A stretch of 64,000 nucleotides of DNA from Palsa-504 sp963742795 (GTDB lineage Bacteria; Actinomycetota; Actinomycetes; Streptosporangiales; Streptosporangiaceae). Under the pieces are notes generated by a model. That model searched no databases and was not told the origin of the DNA. It saw only the letters and a program-made list of their open reading frames with translations. The position numbers and the translations under genes are program-made. Location of the stretch: positions 186,001 through 250,000 of the forward strand of contig CAVUNL010000025.1 in NCBI GenBank assembly GCA_963742795.1, in the 5' to 3' direction. Positions within the stretch are counted from its first letter, which is position 1. Each line of letters starts with the position of its first letter. Positions 1 to 9,120 of this stretch are shown here, piece by piece.

Positions 1-106
1 TTACCGAGCCGCCGGCTAGGCTGGTCCCGCTGCCTGCCGATAACCCGAACATCGATACGTGACGGAGTGTCCGGAAGGGGGAGGCACGAGAGGTGTTGCG
101 GAGGAG

Positions 107-179
107 TAGCCCCGACCGGATTCGAACCGGCGTTACCGCCTTGAGAGGGCGGCGTCCTAGGCCTCTAGACGACGGGGCC
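107..179 (-). tRNA. tRNA-Glu (CTC anticodon)
   Basis: The minus strand folds as a cloverleaf: acceptor GGCCCCG pairs with CGGGGCT (outer pair G-U), U8 is conserved, and the T-loop is TTCGAAT. The anticodon loop reads CTCTCAA, giving anticodon CTC and decoding GAG. CCA is not encoded. It lies in the same orientation as tRNA-Gln about 185 bases upstream, so the two may be co-transcribed. Confidence 0.93.
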
Positions 180-364
180 GAGCATGCCCCGGCAGGAATC
201 CCTGCCCGGGCCGAGATCCGGTATGACCGGCAGCGCACAGACTACCGCTTCGGCCACGGTGAGGCCAACCGGAGGCTGGCGCTTCCGGAGGCGGTGCTTC
301 CGAAGCGGCGCTTCCCGAGACGAACAAGCGCGGACGTGAGGCACATCCGCGCTGTCAGTTGAGC

Positions 365-439
365 TGGCTGGGGTACCAGGACTCGAACCTAGACTAACAG
401 GGCCAGAACCTGTCGGGCTGCCAATTACCCCATACCCCA
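365..439 (-). tRNA. tRNA-Gln (CTG anticodon)
   Basis: The minus strand gives acceptor TGGGGTA paired perfectly with TACCCCA, followed by G73 and an encoded CCA. The anticodon arm ACAGG-TTCTGGC-CCTGT gives anticodon CTG, decoding CAG. The T-loop is TTCGAGT. The 185 bases between it and tRNA-Glu contain a GGCAGG/CCTGCC inverted repeat near 190-210 and no gene. Confidence 0.95.
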
Positions 440-514
440 ATGGCATCGCATCCGGTGGCCGGATGCGCTCACGCAGTCTAGCGGACTCCGATCGCGGCAG
501 CCAACACGTAAGGC

Positions 515-2101
515 TCACGGCGGCTCGATGGCGGTCAGGCCGGCCTCGCGGTCCAGGCGGAACCAGCGGGTGATCCCGGCCGAGCGCAGGAAGGGCAGGT
601 CGTGACTGGCGATCAGGATCGCGCCGCGGTAGCCCTCCAGGGCCTGGGAAAGCTGGCGGACCGAGGCCAGGTCCAGGTTGTTGGTCGGCTCGTCGAGCAG
701 CAGCAACTGGGGCGCGGGCTGGGCCAGCAGGAGGGCCGCGAGCACGGCGCGGAACCGCTCGCCGCCGGACAGGGTGCCGGCCGCCCGGTCGGCCCGCTCG
801 CCGCGGAACAGGAACCGGGCCAGGCTGGCCCGCACCTCGTTGACCGACGCGGCCGGGGCGGCTGCCCGTACATTATCGACCACGGTCAGCGAGTCATCGA
901 GGAGGTCGAGGCGCTGGGGCAGGTAGCCGACGACCGCGCCGAGGCGAACGCCGACGCCGGACAGCGGGGCCAGGCCGGCGATCGCGCGTAGCAGGGTGGT
1001 CTTGCCCGCGCCGTTCGGACCGGTCAGGGCGATCCGCTCGGGGCCGCGCACGATGAGCTCGGCGAGGGTCCCGGTCAGGGTCAGGACGGTGCGGCCGGCG
1101 GGGACGGCGGTGCCGGGGAGGTCGACGCGGATCTCGGCGTCGTCGCGGACGGCATGTTCGGCCTGGTCGAGGCGGCCGCGGGCGGCCTGGAGGCGCTCGG
1201 CGTGCAGTTCGCGGGAGCGGCCGGCGCTCTCCTGGGCGGAGCGTTTGCGGTCACTCGCGGCTGCCCTGGACAGGCTGCCCGAAGCGGCCAGCTTGCGGCC
1301 ATGGCGGTCGCGCCGGGCTTGCTTGGTCTGGGCCTCGACCAGGTCGCGGTGCTCGCGGCGGACGTCGGCGGCGGCGGAGGCGACCGCGCGTTCGGCGGCG
1401 GCCTGCTCGGCCGCGAGCAGGTCCTCGTAGGCCGCCAGGTTGCCGCCGTACATCCGGATGCTCCCGGCGGACAGGTCGGCGACCTGGTCGACCAGGCCGA
1501 GCAGCTCGCGGTCGTGGCTGACGATGACCATCACGCCGGTCCAGGAGGCGACAGCGTCGTAGAGCCGGCCGCGCGCGTCCAGGTCGAGGTTGTTGGTCGG
1601 CTCGTCGAGCAGCAGGATGTCCGGGCGGCGCAGGAACAGCGCGGCCAGCGCGGCCAGGATGGTCTCGCCGCCGGACAGGCGCTCGACCCGGTCGTCGAGG
1701 CCGAGGCTGGCCAGCCCGAGCCGGTCCAGCCAGGCCCGGGCCCGCTCCTCGACGTCCCAGTCGTCGCCGACCGCGGCGAAGGCCTCCTCCTCCGTCTCGC
1801 CGGCCTCGATGGCGTGCAGCGCATCCCGGGCGGCGGTGATGCCGAGCAGGTCGCTGACGCTGCGGTGGGTCCCCAGGGTGATGGCCTGCGGCAGGTAGCC
1901 GACCTCGCCGTCGGTGCGGACGGTGCCCGAGACGGGACGCAGTTCCCCGGCGATCAGCCGGAGCAGGGTCGACTTACCGGAGCCGTTGACCCCGATCAGG
2001 CCGGTGCGGCCGGGGCCGAAGGACACGGTCAGCCCGGACAGGACGGGGACTCCGTCGGGCCAGGCGAAGGTGAGGTCGGAACAGATGATGGCGGAGGTCA
2101 T
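515..2101 (-). CDS. ABC-F family ATP-binding protein
   Basis: A 528-residue protein with two ABC ATPase domains in tandem and no membrane segment, the layout of ABC-F translation factors and ribosome-protection proteins. Visible motifs are Walker A GVNGSGKST and GPNGAGKTT, two LSGGE signatures, and two Walker B segments each ending LLLDEPTNNLD. A charged Arg/Ala/Glu-rich linker of about 80 residues joins the domains and would reach into the ribosome. The start is ATG at 2101 with GGAG upstream; an upstream in-frame start at 2155 would add a tail without homology. A strong hairpin lies just upstream (2118-2143). It could be a housekeeping EttA-like factor or an antibiotic-resistance ABC-F; the sequence alone does not decide. 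Confidence 0.9.
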   Translation of the reverse strand: MTSAIICSDLTFAWPDGVPVLSGLTVSFGPGRTGLIGVNGSGKSTLLRLIAGELRPVSGTVRTDGEVGYLPQAITLGTHRSVSDLLGITAARDALHAIEAGETEEEAFAAVGDDWDVEERARAWLDRLGLASLGLDDRVERLSGGETILAALAALFLRRPDILLLDEPTNNLDLDARGRLYDAVASWTGVMVIVSHDRELLGLVDQVADLSAGSIRMYGGNLAAYEDLLAAEQAAAERAVASAAADVRREHRDLVEAQTKQARRDRHGRKLAASGSLSRAAASDRKRSAQESAGRSRELHAERLQAARGRLDQAEHAVRDDAEIRVDLPGTAVPAGRTVLTLTGTLAELIVRGPERIALTGPNGAGKTTLLRAIAGLAPLSGVGVRLGAVVGYLPQRLDLLDDSLTVVDNVRAAAPAASVNEVRASLARFLFRGERADRAAGTLSGGERFRAVLAALLLAQPAPQLLLLDEPTNNLDLASVRQLSQALEGYRGAILIASHDLPFLRSAGITRWFRLDREAGLTAIEPP

Positions 2102-2117
2102 GAGGGGTGGCTCCCAG

Positions 2118-2143
2118 CACGTAGGACGGACTTCCGTTACGTG
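2118..2143 (-). promoter_or_regulatory. Leader hairpin upstream of the ABC-F gene
   Basis: The minus strand forms CACGTA-ACGGA (loop AG) TCCGT-CC-TACGTG, an 11-bp stem with a two-base bulge, ending 17 bases before the ABC-F ATG and next to its ribosome-binding region. An 18-codon reading frame (2217-2161, ending TGA) precedes it. This resembles attenuation leaders of ABC-F resistance genes, but regulation is inferred only. Confidence 0.45.
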
Positions 2144-2233
2144 TGGCGACACCACGCGGTTCAGGTCGCGGTATCGCTGACCTCAGGAACGCACCGCTGC
2201 TCTCCCGCCGACGGCATCAGGGACACCGGGATT

Positions 2234-3476
2234 CTACCCGAGCGCGCCTGGGGTGGCGAGGAAGAGGCGGGCGGGGCCGTAGGCGTGCAGGGGGCCGTCG
2301 GCGGCGGGGATGAAGCAGGATTCGCCGCGGGGCAGCTTGACCGTCTCGCCGGACTCGGTGCGCAGGGTGGCGACGCCGTCGGTGCACAGGGCGATCCGCG
2401 GGACCGGCGGCGGGCATCGGGATCACGGGCTCGGCCAGGTCGGCGACGTAGAGGCGGAACTCCGGGGCCGGGGTGTCGAACCAGGTGACGCCGTCGCCGA
2501 GGGGGGCGGGGGTCAGGACGGGGACGGTGACGGCCGGGTCGAGCAACGTGAGCAGCTCGGGGACGTCGATGTGCTTGCTCGTCAGGCCGGCCCGGACCAC
2601 GTTGTCGGAGTTGGCCAGCACCTCGATGCCGGTGCCGTGCAGGTAGGCGTGCAGGCCGCCGGCCGGCATGAACACCGCCTGGCCCGGGGCCAGCACTTCG
2701 TGCCGCATGAGCAGCATGGCCACCACGCCGAGGTCGCCGGGGTGATCCCCGGCCACGCGCACGGCCGCGGCGCAGGCGGCGGCGTAGGGACTGGCGGAGG
2801 AGGCCAGGGGGGCGGGTGAGGCTGTTGTGACGGAGGAGGCCAGAGGGGCGCAGGCGGCGATGACGGCGCTGACTAGTTCGGCGCGGGAGGCTTCGGGCCA
2901 GTCGAGGATGGTGGCCAGGGCGTGGCTGAGGGCGTCGGGGGTGTTCGCGGCGTCGAGTTCGGCGGCCAGGGGGGCGAGCTGGGGGACGGCCAGGGCGTTC
3001 AGGAGGGCGGCGGCGTCGGGCGGGGGGCGCAGGCCGGCCAGGACCTCGAACGGGGTCAGGGCGCACAGCAGTTCGGGCTTGGGCCAGTCGTCGACGTAGT
3101 TGAGGTGGGGCAGGCCGCGCTGCTGGTCTGGCCGCCTTCGGCGGCGGGTGTTCTCGGCGCGGAAGCCGGCCTCGGCCTGGGCGCGGGACGGGTGCACCTG
3201 GATGGACAGGGCCTGGTCGGCCGAGAGCACCTTGAGCAGGAACGGCAGCCGGGGGCCGAACCGGGCCACGCACGCCGGGCCGAGCTCGCGGTCCGGGTCG
3301 GCGGCGATGACGGCGTCCAGGGTGGTCTCGGCGACGCCGGACGGGGCGGACGGGTGGGCGCCCATCCACAGCTCGGCCTCCGGGCCGGGCGCCGGGAGCG
3401 GGCGGCCCTGGAGTTCCGCGATTCCCGTCCTCGAGCCCCACGCGTAGGGGCGGATTACCGGCTGGAGAAGCTCCAT
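2234..3476 (-). CDS. manA: Mannose-6-phosphate isomerase, class I (frameshifted)
   Basis: Type I phosphomannose isomerase, a zinc enzyme interconverting mannose-6-P and fructose-6-P for GDP-mannose and glycan synthesis. The start MELLQPVIRPYAWGS is canonical. Zinc-ligand regions are present: IQVHPSRAQAEAGF, KPEL, and GGLHAYLHGTGIEVLANSDN. After EPVIPMPAAG (about 2404-2410) the frame is lost. A GGTCCCGCGG stretch carries one extra C, and removing it restores RIALCTDGVATL through LFLATPGALG and a TAG at 2234-2236. The product is about 413 residues when corrected. This is either a sequencing indel or a real inactivating mutation. It is co-oriented with the genes upstream. Confidence 0.88.
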
Positions 3477-3485
3477 CCGGGCATG

Positions 3486-3713
3486 CTAGTCCGGCTTGGG
3501 ATTGTCGGCGGGGTACTCGACCAGCGCCACCACGCGGCTGGCCATGAAGCGGGCGGTCCGGACCGGGGTCCCGGTCCGGGTCACCTCGCTGACCTCGATG
3601 ATCCCGCGCCGGTTGGCGATGTCGACACGCCGGCCCGCCTTGGTGGCGTTGATCTCATAGGTCTTGGTGCCATCACCGGAGTCGACCACGATCTCGACGC
3701 GATCGCCCTTCAT
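3486..3713 (-). CDS. Small conserved hypothetical protein
   Basis: A 75-residue soluble protein rich in Val, Arg and charged residues. It begins MKGDRVEIVVDSGDG, has a middle YEINATKAGRRVDIA and ends with an EYPAD-type tail. ATG at 3713 has a good GGGAGG ribosome site. No catalytic motif or membrane segment is seen; the alternating pattern suggests a small beta-barrel. It sits 47 bases after moeZ and 9 bases before manA on the same strand, so it is probably in one transcript. Function unknown. Confidence 0.7.
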   Translation of the reverse strand: MKGDRVEIVVDSGDGTKTYEINATKAGRRVDIANRRGIIEVSEVTRTGTPVRTARFMASRVVALVEYPADNPKPD

Positions 3714-3760
3714 GGGAACCTCCCGGCCACGGTCCGTTCGGCTGAAAATTTTTAATGATT

Positions 3761-4939
3761 TTAATAAGACGGCAGCGAGGGGTCCACCTGGTTGATCCAG
3801 GCCAGCACCCCGCCGCCGACGTGCACCGCGTCGGTGAAGCCGGCGTTCTTGACGATGGCCAGCGCCTCGGCGCTGCGGGCGCCGCTCTTGCAGTGCAGCA
3901 CGATGCGCTTGTCCTGGGGCAGGCGCTCCAGGGCGGCACCGGACACGAACTCGCCCTTGGGGATGAGGGTCGCGCCCGGGATGGACACGATCTCGTACTC
4001 GTTGGGCTCGCGCACGTCGACCAGGAAGATGTCGTCCCCCGCGTCGAGCATGGCAGCCAGGTCCTTGGCGCTGATCGTGGAGCCCTGGACGGCCTCGGCT
4101 GCCTCCTCGGAGACTGCGCCGCAGAACTCCTCGTAGTCGATCAGAGCGGTGACGGTCGGGTTCTTGCCGCACACGGCACACTCCGGATCCTTCTGCACCC
4201 GGACCGTGTGGTAGCTCATCTCCAGCGCGTCGTAGATCATCAGCCGGCCGGCCAGCGGCTCGCCGATCCCGGTGATGAGCTTGATCGCCTCGTTGACCTG
4301 GATCGACCCGATCGAGGCGCACAGCACGCCGAGCACCCCGCCCTCCGCGCAGGACGGCACCATGCCGGGCGGCGGCGGCTCGGGGTACAGGCAGCGGTAG
4401 CACGGGCCGTACTCGGCCCAGAACACGCTGGCCTGCCCGTCGAACCGGTAGATCGAGCCCCACACGTACGGCTTGCCGAGCAGCACGCAGGCGTCGTTGA
4501 CCAGGTACCGGGTGGCGAAGTTGTCGGTGCCGTCGACGATCAGGTCGTAGTCGGCGAAGATCTCCAGGGCGTTGTCGGAGTCCAGCCGGACCTCGTGGAG
4601 CACGACATTGACCAGCGGGTTGATCTCGCGGATGCTGTCCCGGGCCGACTCGGCCTTGGGTTTGCCGATGTCGGAGACGCCGTGGATGATCTGGCGCTGC
4701 AGGTTCGACTCGTCCACGACGTCGAAGTCGATGATGCCGAGCGTGCCGACCCCGGCCGCGGCCAGGTACAGCAGCGCGGGCGAGCCGAGGCCGCCGGCCC
4801 CGACGACCAGGACCTTGGCGTTCTTCAGCCGCTTCTGCCCGGTCATGCCCACGTCGGGGATGATCAGGTGACGGGAGTAACGCCGGACCTCGTCGACGGT
4901 CAGTGCTTCGGCGGGCTCCACCAGAGGGGGCAACGACAC
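3761..4939 (-). CDS. moeZ: Adenylyltransferase/sulfurtransferase MoeZ
   Basis: A 392-residue two-domain protein that adenylates and then thiolates ubiquitin-like sulfur carriers (MoaD, CysO, ThiS type) for molybdopterin, cysteine or thiamine synthesis. Residues 1-260 are an E1-like ThiF/MoeB domain with the nucleotide loop VVGAGGLGSP, zinc pairs CYRC and CAVC, and a catalytic-Cys region near CASIGSIQVNEA. Residues 285-390 are a rhodanese domain with active-site loop HCKSGARS. GTG at 4939 was chosen because AAGGAG lies 8 bases upstream and the family starts xSLPPLVEPA; an ATG at 4957 would place that ribosome site inside the gene. The closest known relative is mycobacterial MoeZ (Rv3206c). Confidence 0.93.
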   Translation of the reverse strand: MSLPPLVEPAEALTVDEVRRYSRHLIIPDVGMTGQKRLKNAKVLVVGAGGLGSPALLYLAAAGVGTLGIIDFDVVDESNLQRQIIHGVSDIGKPKAESARDSIREINPLVNVVLHEVRLDSDNALEIFADYDLIVDGTDNFATRYLVNDACVLLGKPYVWGSIYRFDGQASVFWAEYGPCYRCLYPEPPPPGMVPSCAEGGVLGVLCASIGSIQVNEAIKLITGIGEPLAGRLMIYDALEMSYHTVRVQKDPECAVCGKNPTVTALIDYEEFCGAVSEEAAEAVQGSTISAKDLAAMLDAGDDIFLVDVREPNEYEIVSIPGATLIPKGEFVSGAALERLPQDKRIVLHCKSGARSAEALAIVKNAGFTDAVHVGGGVLAWINQVDPSLPSY

Positions 4940-4974
4940 GATGCTCTCCTTGTACATATGGGATTGCCCCTGGA

Positions 4975-5907
4975 TCAACCGGCTGGCGTGAGCGGGAATT
5001 CCCGGGCCGGCTGGGCCGTCGCGTCGAGCATGATGGTCATCTCGGCGGCGACCTGTTCGGGGTGTTCCATGTGGGCCAGGTGGCCGGTGCGGGGCAGGAC
5101 CACGATCCTGGAGTTGGCGAAGGCGTGCGCGGCCCGGCCCGCCAGGCGCGGGTCGACCACGCGGTCGTGGCTGCCGTAGATGACCAGGGTGGGCGCGGTG
5201 ATGCGGGCCGCGTCGCGCCAGCCCGTGTGGCGTCCGGTCCGGAAGAACTCGGCGGTCAGGGTCCGGATCGTGCCGACCAGCGCGGCGGTGGCGTAGTCGA
5301 GGGTGTCGCGCCGGGCGAGTTCGGCGACCTCGGCGGCGAAGCGTTCTTCTGGGAACCGAGATGGGTCGCTGAAGCAGTTGCCGATGACGTCGGCGACGCG
5401 GTTCTCCGGCGGCAGGGTGTCGTGCTTGCGGATCAGGCGGGCGCCGATCCCGGGCAGGCTCACCAGCGCGAACTGCACCTGGTCCAGGTGCGGCCGGGAG
5501 TCGGGCAGGGCCGGGGAGATCAGGGTCAGGGTCTTGACGAGCTCGGGGCGGGTGGCGGCGACCTTGACGGCGACCGCGCCGCCCAGGGAATTGGCGATCA
5601 GGTGGACCGGGGCGCTGTTTTTTCTTTCGATGAACGCGGCGACGGTCAGGGCGAGCGCGGCGATGCTGTAGCGGCGGTCGGGGCGGGGCGGGGAATCGCC
5701 GAACCCGGGCAGGTCGAGCGCGTCGCAGGCCAGCCGCGGGCGGAGCAGGCCGATCAGGTCGGTCCAGTTCCGCGACGAGCCGGCCAGGCCGTGCACGCAC
5801 AACGCGGGCTCGCCGCCGCGGTCCGGAGTGCTGCGCACGAAGACCTGGTGCTCGCCGCTGACGGTGACGAGTTCGCCGGGCCAGTGCGGGATCGGCTCCT
5901 GGGTCAT
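4975..5907 (-). CDS. Alpha/beta-fold hydrolase
   Basis: A 310-residue alpha/beta hydrolase. It has the oxyanion region HGLAGSSRNW, nucleophile elbow ANSLGGA (Ser), acid region YGSHDRVVDP (Asp) and catalytic His in RTGHLAHMEHP, so the triad appears complete. There is no signal peptide, so it is cytoplasmic. Its ATG overlaps the ku stop (ATGA, 5904-5907), implying translational coupling with the repair gene. The stop lies 35 bases before moeZ. The substrate cannot be read from the sequence. Confidence 0.88.
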   Translation of the reverse strand: MTQEPIPHWPGELVTVSGEHQVFVRSTPDRGGEPALCVHGLAGSSRNWTDLIGLLRPRLACDALDLPGFGDSPPRPDRRYSIAALALTVAAFIERKNSAPVHLIANSLGGAVAVKVAATRPELVKTLTLISPALPDSRPHLDQVQFALVSLPGIGARLIRKHDTLPPENRVADVIGNCFSDPSRFPEERFAAEVAELARRDTLDYATAALVGTIRTLTAEFFRTGRHTGWRDAARITAPTLVIYGSHDRVVDPRLAGRAAHAFANSRIVVLPRTGHLAHMEHPEQVAAEMTIMLDATAQPAREFPLTPAG

Positions 5908-6761
5908 GCGCTGGCTTTGCGGCGGGTCTTCGGCTTGGCGGGCTTGGGCTCGTCCTCCTCGGCTTCTTGGGCCGGGCTGCGGCCGCTCTTCACGGCGGCC
6001 ACGCTGGCGCGGAGGATCTCGGTCAGGTCGGCGGGCTGGCTCTTGGGGGCGGGCTCGTCCAGGCCGGCCGGGCGGACGATGTCGTTGCCCTCGACCTTGG
6101 CCCGGACCACCTCCTCGAGCGCCTCGCGGTAGGAGTCGTGGTACTGGTCGGGGTCGAAGTCCTCGGTCATGGTGTCGATGAGCGAGGCCGCCATCTTCAG
6201 TTCCTGCGACCGGACCTCGATGTCCTCGTCCAGGAAGCCGAAGTCGGGCTTGCGCACCTCGTCGGGCCAGAGCAGGGTCTCCAGCGTGATGACCCCCTCC
6301 CGGACCCGCAGCGCGGCCAGCGCCTCGCGCTGGCGCAGCGCCACCTTGGCCACCGCGACCTTGCCCGAGTTCTCCAGCGCGTCGCGGAACAGCACGTAGG
6401 CCCGGACCCCGGCCGGCTCGGGCTCGGTGTAGTAGCTCTTGGCCGCGTAGATCGGCTCGACCTGGGCGCTCGGCGCGAAGTGCAGGACCTCGATCCGGTG
6501 GGCGGTGACCAGCGGGAGGTCGGCCAGGTCCTCGTCGGTGAGCACCACCATGTCGCCGGTGGGCAGTTCGTAGCCCTTGGCCACGTCGGAGTAGGGGACT
6601 TCCTCCCCGTCCAGGGTGCAGAACCGGCGGAACTGGATCCGGGCCCCGTCCTTGCGGTGGACCTGCCGGAAGGCGATGTCCCGCTGCTCGGTCGCCGAGT
6701 AGAGCTTCACCGGGATCACGACCAGGCCAAACGAGATGGCCCCCGCCCATATGCTGCGCAT
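5904..6761 (-). CDS. ku: Non-homologous end joining protein Ku
   Basis: A 285-residue bacterial Ku homologue, the homodimeric ring that binds DNA double-strand ends and recruits ligase D. It starts MRSIWAGAISFGLVVIPVKLY, typical of the family. The Ku core spans about residues 1-250, and a Lys/Arg/Pro-rich tail (PKPAKPKTRRKASA) resembles the DNA-binding extensions of actinobacterial Ku. No ligD lies in the window. It is coupled by a 4-bp overlap to the downstream hydrolase. The upstream 140 bases separate it from a divergent oxidoreductase gene and must hold both promoters. Confidence 0.95.
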   Translation of the reverse strand: MRSIWAGAISFGLVVIPVKLYSATEQRDIAFRQVHRKDGARIQFRRFCTLDGEEVPYSDVAKGYELPTGDMVVLTDEDLADLPLVTAHRIEVLHFAPSAQVEPIYAAKSYYTEPEPAGVRAYVLFRDALENSGKVAVAKVALRQREALAALRVREGVITLETLLWPDEVRKPDFGFLDEDIEVRSQELKMAASLIDTMTEDFDPDQYHDSYREALEEVVRAKVEGNDIVRPAGLDEPAPKSQPADLTEILRASVAAVKSGRSPAQEAEEDEPKPAKPKTRRKASA

Positions 6762-6901
6762 GATCTCTCACCTACCCCGTTTGGATAGGACCGATTCCGG
6801 TTTCAGGGAGGGCCGATTCTCCTAATTAGCCCAACTCTCCCAGCGAGCTTACGGCCTGGCTGAGATGATGAGCACGCTAGGGCGAGGGGGAACGGAGAGG
6901 T

Positions 6902-8422
6902 ATGGGCGCTTTCGACGTAGTCGTGCTCGGCGGTGGTACCGCGGGCGTGCACGTCGCCACCGAGGTGGTCCGGGGCGGCAAGTCCGTGGCGCTCGTCGAG
7001 GCCGGGCTGATCGGCGGTGAGTCCTCTTACCTGGCCTGCCTGCCGTCGAACTCGCTGCTGCTGTCCGCGAGCCAGGGCGTGACCTGGGAGGACGCGGTCG
7101 CGCGCCGCGACGAGGTGACCGGCGGACTGGATGACTCCGGAGCCGCGCTGCGGCTGACTTCCTCGGGGGTCACGGTGATCCGCGGCACCGGGCGGATCAC
7201 CGGGCCGGGCGCGGTGGCGGTTTCCCCTGCTTCTGAGGCTGGCCCTACGTCGCTGGGCTGTACCGACCTGGTCATCGCGACCGGGTGCGAGCCGGTCGCG
7301 CCGCCCATCGAGGGCCTGGCCGACATCCCGACCTGGACCACCGCGCAGGGCCTGCTCTCGCCCGACCTGCCGCGCCGCCTCCTGGTGCTGGGCGGCGGGC
7401 CGGCCGGGTGTGAGCTGGCGCAGATCTTCGCGGCGTTCGGCTCCCAGGTCACGCTGATCGAGGCCGACGCGGGGCTGCTGCCCGGCGAGGCGGCCTTCGC
7501 CGGTGAGATCCTGGCCGCGGCGCTGCGCCGGGCCGGGGTCGAGATCTTCCTCGGCTCGCCCGCCACCAAGGCCGAGCGCACGCCGGACGGCCTCACCCTC
7601 GCGCTGGAGGACGGCACCCGGATCGACGCGGACCGGTTGCTGCTGGCCACCGGCCGGCGGCCCCGGCTCACCGGGCTCGGCCTGGACGCGCTCGGGATCA
7701 CGGTCGCGCCGGGCCAGGCGCTGCCCACGGACGCCTCGTGCCGGGTGGTCTCCGGCGTTGCTTCCGGCGCGCTCGGGCCTGGCCGGGTGTGGGCCGCCGG
7801 GGACGTCACCGGGATCACCCACACTCACGCCAGCCGCTATCAGGCCGGCGTGGTCGCGGCCAACCTCCTCGGCCGGCCCCGCGAGGCGGACTACAGCGCG
7901 ATCCCGCGCTGCGTGTACACCGCGCCTTCGGTCTACGCTGTGGGCGAACCGGCCCGGGCCGGTCTTTCGGTGGCGCGAGTCCCGCTGAGCGACACCGTCC
8001 GGGGTCGGCTGGGACGCGATGACCTGGGCCGGCTCGAGTTGTACGCGGCGGACGGGGTGCTGGTCGGCGCCGTGGCGGTGGGGCCGGACGCGGCCGCCTG
8101 GATGGCGGAGGTTACGCTCGCCATCAGGGCAAAAATACCGGTGACCGTCCTGGCCGACGTGGTGCACGCCTTCCCCACCTACGGAGAGGCGCTGCAGGCC
8201 GCGTTCCGGGAGCTGGCCGCCGTTCCGGAGGGAAAGGGGATCGGGCCGTTGAGCGAACTGGGCCTGGAGACGCCCGAGGGCGACGCAGTCGAGCAGCACC
8301 GGGAACTCATCTCGGACGACCCCGTGACCGTACCGCGGCGCGACCTCCCGTTCGACGTGGACGAGGCGGATGCGGCCGAGCAGGCTCGCGCGGTCAGCTT
8401 CGACGATGACGACTACCGCTAA
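6902..8422 (+). CDS. FAD-dependent pyridine nucleotide-disulfide oxidoreductase-like protein
   Basis: A 506-residue flavoprotein of the lipoamide dehydrogenase/mercuric reductase superfamily. It has an FAD-binding GGGTAG near the N-terminus, an NAD(P) loop GGGPAGCELAQ near 165, an FAD motif VWAAGDVTG near 300 and a C-terminal dimerisation domain. The usual redox pair GGxCxxxxCxPSK reads GGESSYLACLPSN here: the first Cys is Ser and the following Lys is Asn, so a redox disulfide cannot form. The acidic tail DDDDYR is unusual. ATG at 6902 has GGAGAGG just upstream. It may be a diaphorase or quinone reductase rather than a disulfide reductase. Confidence 0.85.
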   Translation: MGAFDVVVLGGGTAGVHVATEVVRGGKSVALVEAGLIGGESSYLACLPSNSLLLSASQGVTWEDAVARRDEVTGGLDDSGAALRLTSSGVTVIRGTGRITGPGAVAVSPASEAGPTSLGCTDLVIATGCEPVAPPIEGLADIPTWTTAQGLLSPDLPRRLLVLGGGPAGCELAQIFAAFGSQVTLIEADAGLLPGEAAFAGEILAAALRRAGVEIFLGSPATKAERTPDGLTLALEDGTRIDADRLLLATGRRPRLTGLGLDALGITVAPGQALPTDASCRVVSGVASGALGPGRVWAAGDVTGITHTHASRYQAGVVAANLLGRPREADYSAIPRCVYTAPSVYAVGEPARAGLSVARVPLSDTVRGRLGRDDLGRLELYAADGVLVGAVAVGPDAAAWMAEVTLAIRAKIPVTVLADVVHAFPTYGEALQAAFRELAAVPEGKGIGPLSELGLETPEGDAVEQHRELISDDPVTVPRRDLPFDVDEADAAEQARAVSFDDDDYR

Positions 8423-8483
8423 TCGCGGCTTAGGATGGTTCGAACGCGGCATGTGGCCGCGGGTGACCACCGGAGACTGAACC

Positions 8484-9104
8484 TTGACCGCAACGTCCGA
8501 TGCACGGCCGCGCAGCACACGGCTGCCCAGGCACGAACGGCGGCGGCAGCTCCTGGACGCGGCGCTTGAGGTATTCGTATCGCAGGGGTACCACGCCGCC
8601 GCCATGGATGAGATCGCCGAGCGGGCCGGCGTCAGCAAGCCCGTCCTGTACCAGCACTTCCCCGGCAAGCTCGACCTGTACCTGGCCCTGCTCGACCAGA
8701 GCGTGGACGAGCTGGTGGAGACCGTCCGCGACGCGCTCCGCTCGACCACCGAGAACAAGCAGCGGGTGGCCGCCACGTTCAGCGCCTACTTCGAGTACGT
8801 GGCGAGCGAGGGGCAGGCGTACCGGCTGGTGTTCGAGTCGGACCTGAGCAACGAGGGCGCGGTCCGGGACCGGCTGGAACGCGGCCAGCGCGAGTGCGCC
8901 GACATGATCAGCCCGATGATCCGGCAGGACGCCGGCCTGGACGACGCCGAGGCCCACCTGGTGAGCGTGGCGATGGTGGGCCTGGCTCAGGTCACCGCCA
9001 GGTACTGGCTCAGCACCACCCGGGAGCACATCCCGCGGGAGACCGCCGAGCAGCTCGTGGCCAGGCTGGCCTGGCGCGGCATCAGCGGCTGGCCGCGCAA
9101 CTAG
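8484..9104 (+). CDS. TetR/AcrR family transcriptional regulator
   Basis: A 206-residue repressor-type regulator. Residues 18-65 form a typical TetR HTH (RRRQLLDAALEVF, then MDEIAERAGVSKPVLYQHFPGK). The rest is a helical ligand-binding domain. It starts TTG at 8484 with GGAG 10-11 bases upstream. It is followed 16 bases later by the DUF3107 gene and then an RhlE-type helicase, the order Rv3208-Rv3208A-Rv3211 of M. tuberculosis, so it is the conserved regulator of this neighbourhood. Ligand and operator are unknown. Confidence 0.9.
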   Translation: MTATSDARPRSTRLPRHERRRQLLDAALEVFVSQGYHAAAMDEIAERAGVSKPVLYQHFPGKLDLYLALLDQSVDELVETVRDALRSTTENKQRVAATFSAYFEYVASEGQAYRLVFESDLSNEGAVRDRLERGQRECADMISPMIRQDAGLDDAEAHLVSVAMVGLAQVTARYWLSTTREHIPRETAEQLVARLAWRGISGWPRN

Positions 9105-9120
9105 CGCTAGGGGGCTTCTT

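Noticed and set aside
1154..2488. Long plus-strand frame across the ABC-F and manA genes
   Set aside because: It is the GC-rich complement of two well-supported minus-strand genes; its translation is Gly/Ala/Val-rich with no motif.
2161..3441. Second long minus-strand frame over manA
   Set aside because: Pro/Arg-rich shadow frame; manA motifs lie in the other frame and the true C-terminus in a third after a one-base shift.
6803..8776. 657-codon minus-strand frame opposite the oxidoreductase and TetR genes
   Set aside because: No ribosome site or motif, and both plus-strand genes have clear domains and normal codon bias.
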